DNA of 64,000 nt, taken from contig CM076658.1 in the NCBI GenBank assembly GCA_038496675.1, positions 9,033,627-9,097,626 on the forward strand, read 5' to 3'. The stretch comes from Rachycentron canadum (lineage: Eukaryota > Chordata > Actinopteri > Carangiformes > Rachycentridae). Positions 38,901 through 51,158 of this stretch are shown one piece after another; within the stretch, counting starts at the first letter, position 1; each line of letters opens with the position of its first letter. Made by a program: the position numbers and the translations under genes. The notes beneath the pieces are model-generated. The model made no database searches. It was not told the DNA's origin and saw nothing but the letters and a program-made list of their open reading frames with translations.

Positions 38901-41900
38901 ATTTCATGTCATAGCTGTCATCAAAAAATGGTCAAGTTCAGGTTCAGAAATCTTTTAACTAGAAGCAACTTGAAATTAAGGCTAAAAAAATCAGAATAGC
39001 ACTGAAAATACAAAGAAAGATCAAATCTCCATGTACCTGAGCTGCTTTCTGAGAATGAGCCGTTGGTCTTTGAGAAGGGAGAGGAATTTAAATTTAAAAG
39101 GAAATGAGAATGTGGGTATTTCAAATGTGCTGCAGCCTTCAGAGACAAGAAAAGTGAAGGGAAGGGAGGGGAGAGCTGAGATGCTAATTAAAATAACTGT
39201 TATGCAGTGCATGTAAATTCTGCATAGATTTGCATATTCTCGGCCATCTGTTTCCGAGCAACCGCAGAGCAGCTAATTAGCATACAGGGTTGATTAATCT
39301 GCCTTGTTGCCAGGCGACACTAGGAGAGCCTGGCTCATTTAAATGAACTCTTTCTGCTTGTGCATGTGTGAGTGCCAATGAGCATACTTATGTTCAAACT
39401 TCACGTTATTTCATTGCAAAACTAAAATTAAACTGTGTCACTACACCAAATCATCATGTTGGACATCTGCTCCTTCCACAAAGACAGGAAAACAAAAAGT
39501 TACTTGGGGTTAATTGTGTGATGGTGAGCACCATGTGTTACCTGTTGGAGGATGGCTTGTGCATGTGCATGTGCATTTGTGATTGCACTTGTGGTGGGCA
39601 CAGTCTGCCTCTGAAAGTCCAATCCATTGGTTTGGATTCCTGAGGACAGAAATACAGTTATTTAAGGGTGATGTGTGGTTATTTTGGCATCTATATCGTC
39701 ATTTTCTTAACGCAAGAATGAGGAACACAATACCAGAAGCCCAGTGGAGGTGCAAGAAAAACTGGTAAAACATATTTATTTATCATATTAGTATGATATT
39801 CAATAGGAAAACTGCTCTGTGGGGAAAATACAAGAAGAACTGCTCACAAGGATTTTGGAAAGCTGCCATCACTTTTTTAAAAATGTCTCAATAATAGGAA
39901 AAGGTGGAGAATAGTGAGCGTTTTCAGATTTGAGCTTTTTGCCTGTGAATTTGAAACCTGTTGAATGAGGAGCAAATCCTGATTTTAACCGGGCAAAGGG
40001 GGGGGGGGGGGGGACCAAAACAAACAAAAAAGCTGGGGGGGTCACTCACCGGTGTTCCCGTCACCACTTTCCATTGCACATTTAGTAGTTTCTGAATGAT
40101 TATTCACTTTAGCATCTGAAAGAACCAGACAGAGACAGACAGTGAGACACACTCACAGCCACTGCCCGTAAAGACATAACACAGCTCTACCTCAACGATT
40201 TAAAGAGTGCTCTTACTTTTGTCACCTAAATATATCCCATAAATGATTATTCTCCACAACAGCAATTCAATGATGTTTGCCATTTATAATCAGCAAAACA
40301 GCATTCCCAAACAAAATCACCAAAACGTCACTGTTTACACATCACAAGTAATGAAAAAAAATTTTAAAATGCGATTGTCAAGTAACTTAAATGTAATGAA
40401 CTCTTATAAGTGACATTTTAGAGCAAACTGTGCCACGACAGACTTGTTTGTCCTGTTTCACACAACAAAACCGGGCTGAGCTCCATCACAGTCTCAATCA
40501 AAAACTCACCCACTTCTTCTCCACCTGTGTTTTCCAGCATGGTTGCCGAACCTATCAAGGACGATTGCCTCTGCCGGGTAAACCCACCAACAGGGCGTCC
40601 GGCACTCTGTTCCTCCTCCCACTCCTCACTCCCTTCACTCTCTACTGGTCAGCGGTGAACAGAGCTGAATACAACCAGAGCTACACACAGACACAGTGGC
40701 ACTGTCCACCACACGGTTCACTGAACAACACTGGGATACGCACGCTGTGAAAGCCAACAGGGTTTAGGCAAACAGCTCTCCTTCCCTCACTCCCTCTTTT
40801 CTTTTCTTATAGCTCTGCCCCTCTCTCTTTACAGTGCCTACTTTGCACTCTCTCTCTCCCTCTGTCTGTCTCTCTCTCGTGTGCCAAAATTGTCTGTACT
40901 TCTGAAAAAGTTCAGCCTCTCCCTCTCTTGCTGGAATGAAACAAACGACAAGTGCAGCTGGCGGCCTCCTCCAACTCTGCCTCCCCCCACCTCCCTCCCT
41001 ACCAACTCTATAATGAAGCATAATCAGTATTCAGCTGATTAAAGCCGTATGCAAATCTGCCTCTGCCTCGTTAGCAATGCAAGGCTTTGAAGTCCTGCGA
41101 GCGACGCATTTCACACCGGGCTCTGAAAGCTTTCTGCATAATTTAAACCCCTATAAATATTTATCAGCTCATTAGCATATTAATTGGATGGCTTTTGGAG
41201 GACGATAAAAAAAACAGGGGAATAAGGACAACACAGAAAAGGGGGAAAAAAGTGCTCAAACTAGCACTTGGCGCAGCAGAGGGAGGGGAGGCAGCAGCAC
41301 AAGACCAATTATTGTGCGAGTGCACGGCTAAAAAGTAATTAGCTAAGAGCAGGTAACAGGCTGAAGATATCCCAGAATGCAGTGTGAGGCCTGTCGGCGG
41401 TGGTCTGGGCATGTTAGCAAGGCGGACTGCATTAATGGAATGTCTAAGACTGTTCGCTCACAGGATCTCCAGGTTTCATGGAGACCCAGCCTAACTGCTA
41501 AAAAGAGAGGAGGGTGGGGTGGGGTGGGGGGTATGAGTGGGAGGGGGACTCGCTCAATCGGAAATAAATAACTCCACATTAATCCACCACAAGCCTGTCA
41601 TTACTGCTAGACCCCCTGTGGCTAAAGCATTCCACAGCGAGCGACTACAGAGAGTGGGTGGCGGGCTTTTGCTGCCTATGTTTATGAAGTGTTTGGGGAT
41701 TAGCATATTTAGATTAGCTTTACATTCCATTAGTATTTCATTTTGGATCCCTTTTAAATTCATTTCCAGCATGCTCAGAGAGTTAATACAGTGGTGGTGG
41801 TGGTGGTGGTGGGGGGTGTTGTGGTCCTGCTCCGGTGATGCACAGGTGTCCCGTGAATCAGACTGACTGGAATGAATGGTTGTACTGTGGCCTACAGAGG

Positions 41901-44900
41901 AAGAGGCTTACCAGCTAAATCCATAACAACTGCTCCTGGCTGACGCGCTAATCAACTTCTTCACTTATTCCACTGCTGGAAAAAAGGCATTTAAATACTA
42001 CCTGACCAAATCAAACACTACCAAGAGAGCACAATGGCTCTAACACTGCACCTATTGAAAAACTGCACCACCTTTATCAGCAGCACAAGGACAATCACAA
42101 AGCAGCGTTGTTAGTGATATAATAATCCTGAAATCTTGATGAGGGATTCTCTATGTTTTTTGTTTATTCAGTGGGTTTGGTTGGAAACTGATACCGATAC
42201 CACTTGTCAGAGGATGGGTGTTTCAACTATTTCATAATCTACTTCAAATTCCTTGCTCACTTGTTACCTTGCTTCCACAAACTTTTGCTTGTAGTTGTGC
42301 AAGGTGTTGCAACTGTCGCTGGTTGATTGGATTGTTTACAGCTTGTCTTGTGCAATCTATCTGTTGTAACAAGTGGTATATTGATTATTGTGATTGATTA
42401 TTTTGCAATCATATCCATGTGGTTATATCCTAAACACAAAGATGTGGAATATTTAAACCTAAATCTGACTTCTGTTTTTCATATAGCTGGAAAGTTCAGA
42501 AGTTTGCTTGGAAATCACCCATGTAAAGAAAAAATGAAAACTGCGTTATAGTCTATATTACCCTCCAATGTATATCTCTTCAAACATCACAGTCCTTAGT
42601 TTGGCTCCAGCCTACTGTTTACCAAGCTGGCTACCACAGAGTATATACAGTTGGCACACTTGTGTAAAATATCTGAGAGAGGTCTTACCAACAAAGTGTG
42701 CCCAAAAGGTTGAGAAATTAGTCTTAATGACCTCTTCAACAATCACATCATGCAACCAAATGAGAAAACAAAGTAGCTCTGAATGCACAGACAGTTATCA
42801 GCAGTGCACTTCAACACATGTACAGTTACCTGGTTGAATGATTTGAAAAACCCTGCTGTGGAACAATGCATTATACTAATATCCTGTGAAGAGAATTTTA
42901 AATAGGTATCTCATTAGCACTGTAATATGGGAAGGCTGACTGAATACTGCAGAGCTGTTAATGTGAGCGTAAGGATTCAACATTAGACAGAGCAAAAGCT
43001 TAATTAGCACATCCACATTCTGCCCTGATACCTACAGTATATGCTTCATCTTAAACACAGAATACAAGAAACCCACTTTACCACATCTAGACCAGACCGA
43101 CGGTCAGGATGTGTGCTCACAACAGATAATCTGTCAATTTGAGTGAATAAATAGACAAACAACCTACTTCTTGCTTCTGTAATGCAGCCTCAACATGAAC
43201 ATCCAAATGATTTAAAATAGCCTTTGATACCAATCAATATATTAAACCAAGACAACCTGAAAATAGAGAGCACAACCAGCAACACTGACCTGCATCACAA
43301 ATGAACAACACACAGGATGCGGTGTAATCTGATGAACAGTAATGGGGCTAACATCACTCTGAGCTACTGTGGTATCTCTTGGGTGGTCATTAACTGACTG
43401 TCTACAGGCTAGGTGGAAAATTCAATCTAACTAAATTAAAGTGTAGTTTCTAGGTGGGGGTGGCAAGTAGGAATATTCAACTACTTCCAATCAGCGCATG
43501 TAGAGGTCAGCCACAGTTTGTTGGTGCAGACAGCCTGAATTCACATGTAAATTCACCACTTAGGATGCTGATATTAGCATTAACTGCTGGTAATTCATGT
43601 GTAATTGTAATAACTGAATACCGCTCCTCTCTTGCAGATTTTAGCCAGGTTCCTCACTGTTTACAGCAATACTCTGCCCCCTTTCCTTCATCTTATTAAA
43701 AAAAGACATTACTGCAACTGCAGAAGAATGTTTTTAACTAGTATGAATGTCCTCTTGCAAAGGTCTCTCTTTTTCCTTAACCTGCACTGTGTTTTAAAAC
43801 TGTTCTACTTTTTTTTTAAAAATAGATTTAAAAACACATTCTGGCAAATGTTTACTGATGCTCATAGTAATGAGAGACACATGAGAGTCATCAGGGACAA
43901 CATGGCAATTGTTGCTGGGTAAATGCAACTTAGTTCTTCCACCAGTCATAAAGTACCCTCTGCCTACTTCTCCTACATGCCTCCATTTTGTAGATTAAAT
44001 CCTTTAGTTACATAGTGCGTAATTTTGGATCCACACTTGGACCTACAGAAACTTTGCAGAACAGGTTATACATATGTGTATCTCTAGCCAACAGAGTCTG
44101 ACAGCTTGGTATGTTCTTATTTGTCCTAAAGAAACCATGCTTTAATAATAAAAGCAAAATCTCTTAGCCAGATGTCTGTACTTGTAATAGCATTCTTGTT
44201 TTGCATTGTTTAGTCAAGAAGGACTCATTTTACTTCAGATCACCAGGAACATGTAGTTATCTGTTCAAAGCACACCATAAGCTCTTATTAGTTATGATTT
44301 TCTTCTTCCACAGTGAAAAAGCTTGTGTGACTGCAGCCTTCATGGAGGCCTTCTTGGTACTTTGAGATGGCATGTCCTGAATTTATTACTGCAAATGATG
44401 CATTATTCATAACAACTGTGTTTACATCAATGAATATTCATGGTGGAACTACAAGGCTGGAATGAGGGTGGAACTGTAAAACTGATTAAATGAGAAAAGT
44501 AGTCTAAGTGTGGGGATGACAGAATCATTTCTCAACTATTCTATAAGTAGCTCAGTTTAATAAGTCAATTATTGTTTCTTATACTAGTGAGCCAATTTCC
44601 AGACAGTGGATCTGATTTCACAAAACACTGACAAACAAACTTTAGAATGATATTATTTACTACATTTAATGTAAGTATTAAGAAGAAGTGCTTAAACTAT
44701 TTTCTTGGCTTATCTTAAAATGAAGGACACAATTTATCATGACTGTCTTGTAAAGTTTAGCATAATTGTCCAAAATGATACTGTTGGCAAAGTTAGCCTG
44801 TGATCCTTATAACAATGCAAGCAGGCAATGAATTAAGTGCATTTACATCGGAAGAATATACAAGCAGTGCCTGAGACATAAATATAAATCTCATTAGAAA

Positions 44901-46687
44901 AACAAACCAAGCAAAGAAACACAAGACGCTACAGCTACATTCAATATCCATTTTTGTCTCACAAAGGGTAGTAGTGCCCTTCTCAGCATTTTCCCCTCGG
45001 GACTAATAACACAGCACGTGGTCGGAGCAACTCATGAGCATATATTTTTGAAAGTGGTTACACCTTAGAAGTCACACAGGGAATCCAACACCAGAGCGAC
45101 ATGATCTGTGGGTGTCAAAAAGTAAAGACTCCTGAATTAGACTTTAAAAAAAAAAAACTTCCTGTGATTCAACAAAAGACTTCAGGCTTCAATTGAAACA
45201 AACTAACCTACATGTGTTTTTTTTTTTAAAACAGTACTATCAAGCTGTGTCTTGCCCAGCCATGAAACCTGCAGAGTGAATAGTAAGAATGCCCTGCCTG
45301 TTATTATTGTGGCCTTCCGGAAGTGGGCCTCACTACCCCTCCCTGTGCCTGGGGGGGGACACAGGTACAATCTTTGTATTGAGCAAACACTGACTGAAGG
45401 CTAAACCCCTGCAACCTCCTAAAACGGGAATAAACTCAATTTCCAAAACTGTTCAATACCAGATGGAAAGTTGTAAAAAAAAATAAAATAAAATAAAAAT
45501 AAATTAAATATTCTAATGAAGCAGATTAACACGATGGCAGTGGAGGAAAAAAAAAAAGTGCTCGACCAAACTTTTGCCAAACTGTAGTTTTAACTGCATA
45601 AGCACAGCGCTGTTAACAGCAAGCCGCCATAATATAGCAGAATTACATTAACACAGATGTAAAGTTAGCGTCTAAACCTGTGGACCAAGTTGAAGACAGC
45701 CAGATAGCCACTCGGAAGACAAACGATTCAAAAAAAAAAAAAAAAATCTGAATACACGAGGCCAGATTTTTGTTTTTGTTTTGTTTTTACACGAACCACC
45801 TTTCAGTCTTTATGGTCACCAAAGTGTTGTGTTGACACGCAGTGCGAGCTCCAGCTCTTCCTCGGCTGATGGAATATGCTGAAGTCCGCACTCTGGTTCA
45901 GGCAGGCCCGCATGAATAACACAACAGGCTGCCGGAGCTCCGCTGCGCCGAGCACACAAAAGGCTGGGGCGAAATGCTCCGCTATAAAAATTACGTCGAG
46001 CTGGGTCTGCACCGAGCTGCCACTGTGTGTTTCACAAAAGCCAGGTTTTATTTTATTCCCCCACCACCCTCCCCCTAAAAAAATATAAATAAAATAAATA
46101 ATAACAAAAAATAACAACAATAGCAGTAATAAATACCGCCCGGAGAAGAAACAAGCGCAGACACTGCCCGGCTCACAAAAATGAATATGCAAACCTCTTT
46201 CAAAAGCTTCAGTGAGCATCAACACAAAGCCAAGCGTTAGCAGGCGAGCTAACGCTAGCCCGCTAGCATCCTCATTTCAATCAACCTGCGATAGTCAAAA
46301 TATCTAAATATGTCACATATGAACCAGAGTCGCGTCGCCGATTACTAATAAAATATGCTAAATTGTATTTGTCGACAGAGGTATGAATATGTAGCGGCGT
46401 ACAGCCGTCTAATCACACAAAGGGGGGAGGCATGTTTCCATGTAATTTGCCGTCGCACTGCAATAGCTCGTTTCCTCCTCTGTCAAATTACAGTTGGCTA
46501 GCTGAGTGCAAACTAAAACAGAGCTGAACACCACCCTGGTCTGTTAGTCAGCCCGGGCTCCATCTGTATCCCGTTTATCATAAATTGTGAGTATCACAGT
46601 TTGAATATGAGTATGAATATGTAAAATGCTGTAATCATTACCTGGTCCTGAACTCTCATCTTGACTCGCTGCTCCTCCGTCCGCCAT
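32926..46687 (-). CDS. pou2f1: POU class 2 homeobox 1 (Oct-1) transcription factor
   Basis: Nuclear factor binding the octamer ATGCAAAT. Fifteen coding exons in order: 46642-46687, 40050-40115, 39542-39639, 38704-38799, 37464-37634, 36732-36852, 36522-36613, 36176-36349, 35808-35949, 35464-35609, 34927-35112, 34689-34803, 34243-34582, 34052-34140 and 32926-33197. Phases agree throughout; 717 aa. The start MADGGAASQDESS equals the long human isoform. Gln-rich activation blocks follow, then the POU-specific domain (about 262-336, EEPSDLEELEQFAKTF to PLLEKWLNDA), a linker, the POU homeodomain (about 362-421, with RVWFCNRRQKEKR), and a Ser/Thr/Ala-rich C-terminus ending TTASKAQ. I found no exon for the human segment VQLAGTSLQAAAQSLNVQ between exons 3 and 4; both flanks are phase 0. 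Human MNNPSETSK reads VNNHSETTK here, removing the internal start. Teleosts have two copies; a or b cannot be decided. Confidence 0.96.
33392..33399 (+). promoter_or_regulatory. Octamer motif in pou2f1 intron 14
   Basis: Perfect ATGCAAAT between coding exons 14 and 15. Confidence 0.3.
39180..39345. promoter_or_regulatory. Candidate conserved non-coding element with octamer, pou2f1 intron 3
   Basis: An information-rich stretch with homeobox-type cores (GCTAATTAAAAT, GCTAATTAGCATAC, TGATTAATCTG), a perfect octamer ATTTGCAT at 39228-39235, and GTTGCCAGGCGACAC, an RFX-like X-box half-site pair. Unlike the surrounding low-complexity intron it contains no repeats. Conservation is a guess from composition only. 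Confidence 0.4.
39998..40013. repeat. 16-G homopolymer next to the pou2f1 exon 2 donor
   Basis: Sixteen consecutive G on plus (C on the transcript) about 36 bp downstream of the exon 2 splice donor. Its true length is uncertain. Confidence 0.8.
41020..41215. promoter_or_regulatory. Candidate conserved non-coding element with octamer, pou2f1 intron 1
   Basis: Contains ATGCAAAT at 41049-41056 followed by CTGCCTCTGCC, then GCATAATTTAAACC, CTATAAATATTTATCAGC and CATTAGCATATTAATTGG. AT-rich homeodomain cores and an octamer are packed into about 200 bp without simple repeats. It lies about 0.9 kb into intron 1 on the exon 2 side. Confidence 0.4.
41575..41790. promoter_or_regulatory. Candidate conserved non-coding element, pou2f1 intron 1
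   Basis: CACATTAATCCACCAC, GGGGATTAGCATATTTAGAT and CCATTAGTATTTCATTTTG form a non-repetitive, homeodomain-core-rich stretch that ends at a (GGT)n repeat. The evidence is compositional only. Confidence 0.3.
41791..41811. repeat. (GGT)n microsatellite
   Basis: Seven GTG/GGT units, then a G run, in pou2f1 intron 1. Confidence 0.8.
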
Positions 46688-46720
46688 TTTGAATATTTAA
46701 CCGAAATCCCAGCCCTGAGC
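46200..46720 (-). promoter_or_regulatory. pou2f1 promoter and 5'UTR region
   Basis: The start exon context AAAATGGCGGACGG lies at the edge of a locally CpG-enriched stretch (GAGTCGCGTCGCCG, GTAGCGGCGTACAGCCG) that continues into intron 1, consistent with a CpG-type promoter. A near-octamer ATGCAAAC is at about 46189. CA repeats at 46726-46748 and 46768-46788 lie 40-100 bp upstream of the ATG. Confidence 0.45.
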
Positions 46721-46725
46721 CTGTG

Positions 46726-46788
46726 ACACACACACACACACACACACAGAGGCAGAGGCAGACAAAAACACACACACACACACACACA
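46726..46788. repeat. Two (CA)n tracts in the pou2f1 5' flank
   Basis: CA tracts at 46726-46748 and 46768-46788 separated by GAGGCAGAGGCAGACAAAAA, immediately upstream of the pou2f1 start exon. Confidence 0.85.
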
Positions 46789-46802
46789 AACACAAACAAA
46801 CA

Positions 46803-49800
46803 CACGGATCTGGGTAAAGTAGAGGGTGGAGTGTGTACTGGGTGTTGTTAGCGGTGACTTATTTACATACTTAAATAATAATCTGTCTTTTCTTAAACTA
46901 CCCAAAAGGACATGGGTGGATCTCACCCACATTGCCTTAACGCTATTATATCAGTCGACAACAACCAATACAGTTAATCATCATAACTTTTAATTGATCC
47001 GTCAGACACTTTGATTGTCTAGACTCAGAGACTGTAATTAGAAATGTATTTCTACAACCACAAACGTCTTTTTTCTCGAAATGCATTGCAATCTGTACAA
47101 TCAGATAGCATCAGTCTGCAAAGTGCTCTTATCACCATCATCTTTATTTATGACTCATATCCAGACTCATATTCAGACTTTAACAGTCATAAACACCCGA
47201 TATAATTATTCAAAAATGCAAAAACTTTCTTTTATTTGTGTCTAGAAAAATACAGTAGTTGCAGCAAAATGTAGCTATTTTGGTCTTTGTTTCCACAACA
47301 TTTTAAAAGTCATATTTAAAGCATGAAGCTGAATTACAATAATGGTGTAGTGTTGCACTGTTGCCCTGTGTGTTTTGTTAATCATTATTTGTGTTGATAC
47401 AGCCAGATGGTCGATGGTTGGGGTTTTCTTTTGGTTTGTTTTTTTAATTGAATTTGTCATCATTGGTACTTTGATCACTTTTATTTATCACTTAGGAAAA
47501 AAGATATTTGTTGCATATTAACACCTGATCTTATAGGTTCCCTGAAATCATAATACAAAAAAAAAAACAAAAAAAAAACACAGAAATGAGATGTATCATC
47601 AGCATGTTGGTGACCTCCCCCTGACCGAAGAAAATAAAATTCACTTCTCTAATATATGGGGATGTGAAGTGGAGACATGTTTCCTTTTATCCCAGCCACT
47701 TCCTGCATTTTACCCATTGAGATGTATTGTGTATAACAAGAAAGCCCATTAGATTACATCACCTTGAGTCACTTACCCAGTAAACAGACTGATTAACAGG
47801 TCACATACAAAGGACCATAGGAGCAGTTTTGCATGTTTTATCCTTTTCATTAAACCACAAATACTTCAGCTGATTATTTATTAATGATTATTCTGATTAT
47901 TTACAACCAAAATTATCCCAAAAAGTGGACTTTGAACAGTTTTGTCACACTTTCTTAAACCTTCCTTTGACTGATGTATAAACTGTTAATAATATTTAAG
48001 AACATCAAATTGTTGTTGTTCATCAATCGTCATGTTTATACACCAGTTATGGATGATTCATAAGGAGGGCAAATACAATAATAAACTTATATCTGCTTAC
48101 TATTGCTGCATTATAAAAAATATTTACTTTAATCTAATATGGGGTTAAAGTGTTAAGTTGTGTGCACATCACAGTGGACATTTAGCCTGCATTCATTTTT
48201 GTTAAAGTTAAAGCATTATAACAAAGTAATCCAATGGAATATTTTAAAATCAATGTGTACTTTAGCTGCACTAATGTTGGTATAACACTGACAAAAAACC
48301 AACACAGGCTCAATCCTGAATACGGTTGATTTCACAACTCCAAGGCTTGATCACCAACTGGTTAATGGGGCCCTGGGGCGGCTCTTTGTTCACTGCATAT
48401 CCCTTCATTTAGGTAATTTGATTAACTGCCAATTTGACAGAGAATTTGGGCCTAAAGCAAAAAATCAGCTGGAGTGTGGAAGCATTATTATTAAATGATG
48501 TGACCCTGTCATGTGGGGAGGTCTTATGTCAACATTTAAATGTAATTCCCTTATTAGTTTAGTTTATTTCACATATTCACAAACTTGTAAAAAGTCTTAT
48601 TTCATAAAATTATCAAAAAGTAAAGACAGGAAACCTGTTGCCTGCAGTTAGTATTTTTCAGAATAGGAATAATAGTTTAATTCTGGGTGTCTGGGCATAT
48701 AATGAAGCTGCCTTACCATACAGACTGCACAGAGGGTGATGGCAGAGGGGTTAATAGGGACTCAACAGCTAATATTTGCCCTGGGGCCCCTCACCAGATT
48801 AATCTGGCCATGCATGAATTCACAAAGTCATACCATACAGAACTAACTGGAAAGCCAGAGGCACCTGGGACGGTAGAAAAAAATATGCATTTTAGATAAG
48901 TATCTAAAAGGGCAAATAGTAAATTAGACAAGATTAAACAGTTACACTTGAGAACTTGTACATTCACTGACATAGTGCTTAAATTAATTTTTTTTGAATG
49001 GTTGTAGTAGCACTCATATTTATCAACAGCCAATGACAGAAATCCCCAAAAATAGTCCAGTTGTCCTCAATTAATTTCTTCATTCATTCATTCATCTCAT
49101 TGTTTTCCTTTGTCTTTATTGAACCAAACAATGATTTAAATACAGGATTTTAAAAGGAACTGAGTGCATTTGCTGGAAGTCTTGTACTTAAATATGTTTC
49201 TGAGGTAGTTGAACTTGAGTGTTTTCATTTTATTGCACTTTTTTCTTCTATATTGCAGCCTACGTTTTATTCAACTACATTAATCTCACAGCTGTAGTTA
49301 CTACTTCCTGAAGATTAAGATTAAAAAGTACATTCATTTCTGGAGATTGAACCAGTGGTTTGTACAAAAATATACGTCCATCTTTTCTTGTTGTTTCTTC
49401 GCTTATGATGTCTATGGTTTTTTACTAGTTCCACCAAAGAAAGATTCCTTTCTAAACTTCCTAAAGAGGTCAAATTATCACAATTTCACACAAAAGCAAT
49501 GGTTATAGAAAATGTTTCAATACTGTTTATTTGTATAGTACAGTTGTTGCTTTCACATTAATCATTTCACAACCCCTTAGATTTACCATAAGACCATCTG
49601 GAGGAGGCCACTAAATCAAACTACCAATCTGTAGTTTATAGAAGTTCAAACAGGCTCCAGCTTGACCAGCAACAACATTTCCACTACTGTTTATAGGGAA
49701 GGTTATTAGTTTGGAAGCTCATAATGAAAACTGCTTTGGGTTTATCTTTCTTTGTCCCATGTAGAGAAGCAGGATCTTTTTTCTCTCTGACCCAACTAAT

Positions 49801-51128
49801 GGTGAAAGTGAGGTATTCAGTCCTTCATAAGCTTAATGTAAAGATAAGCCCGTATACTTCAACACAGCTGACTTGGTGACCTACACAGGATTGCATCATT
49901 GCCCAGAGTCAAAGCTACAGCTTCTCTACTACACAGAAAGTCTTAGAGAGGACTATCATGAGCGTCATATTTCAACACCATTAACCATCTAGAAGTCCAT
50001 CTTCAGTTCACACCTTCAGCCTTTAAAGTCTCCAAAACATGTACCACAATAAGTTAAAGCAACAGGATCACAGATCATCAGCTCTGCTGTTACATTTCTA
50101 TTCTTGATATACTGGATGTCTATGTCTATACTTAGAAACAAGTGATAATCAATTTGTATTGGACATATGCAGAATTGCTGTCTGTGTAATAGTGCAGCCT
50201 GCAGGTCAAACTGAGAACAACACCAGTTGTAGATGGACAATATGGGCTGAAACACAATCCAGCTTTCTAGGAAGGTCAAAATCCACTGAACTAGTTACTG
50301 ACTGTGATGAGATAGTTGAGTTATTTTTAGTTTATTATGAGTTTTTTTATTTTATTTTAAAGCTTTCAACTATTAGTATTTTCAGTCATTTACAATGGCA
50401 TAATGTAACCCATGTAGACTTTAAATGGCAAAAGCATAGAAACACATAAGGATAAAATAAGTTTTTTTGCAGGTGTAGGTGTGGGTACAATGCAAAAACA
50501 AAAATAAATGAATGAAAGTCTGCAAAAGTTAAGCAAAATGACTTATGAATATGAATTATAATATGGTCGTAAGCAACTATAAGGATACTTTTAATGCTTA
50601 TCACAGTACAGTATTCTAAATGTAAACTTCTCCTGTGATGACATATTTTGTATTATAATAACAACTGTATTTTTCTATATTGTAATTTATTATCTGTTTA
50701 TACAGCAGTTTATATAAGCCCATCAGCAGAGATACATTTGTTGACAGATATATTGATAAGCACTTATATCTGCTTACAGCTACTGTATATTTAGTGTGTT
50801 CTAAAAGATGTATTAAATATTTATATACCGCTCATGAATAAATCTATCGATCAGGGGACAAGTAACAGTGTGTGTCTGTCTGTCTGTGTATATTAAATTG
50901 AACATTTAAGCCCTTTTTTGTCCATCCTCCTCTTTATCACGTTCATCTCTAAGAGGCAGGTTCAATCAAGGCAGTGGCAAATTAATGATTGGCCCTCTGG
51001 TGACATGTGACCTATAGCTGTTGATTTATTACCTGGAAGAATCAAACTCTCTTTTCCTCGGAGTTCACCGTGGCAGTTAGGTGGACTCTCGCTCTTAAAC
51101 TAAAAGCAGAGATTTCAGATTTCTTTTA
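46803..51128. other. Divergent pou2f1/gpa33 intergenic region
   Basis: About 4.3 kb, AT-rich, with no coding exon recognised on either strand. In human, STYXL2 (DUSP27) sits in the corresponding position; no phosphatase-like sequence was seen here. Confidence 0.55.
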
Positions 51129-51158
51129 ATGGCTAGATGTTTTTATCCTCTTTCAGCA

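Noticed and set aside
45803..46225. 140-codon minus frame in pou2f1 intron 1
   Set aside because: Crosses low-complexity Leu/Phe and Gly-rich translation of homopolymers, with no homology and no consistent splice sites.
51129..51158. Upstream in-frame ATG for gpa33 (adds MARCFYPLSA)
   Set aside because: Possible, but it pushes the hydrophobic signal core further in and has no better context; kept only as an alternative start.
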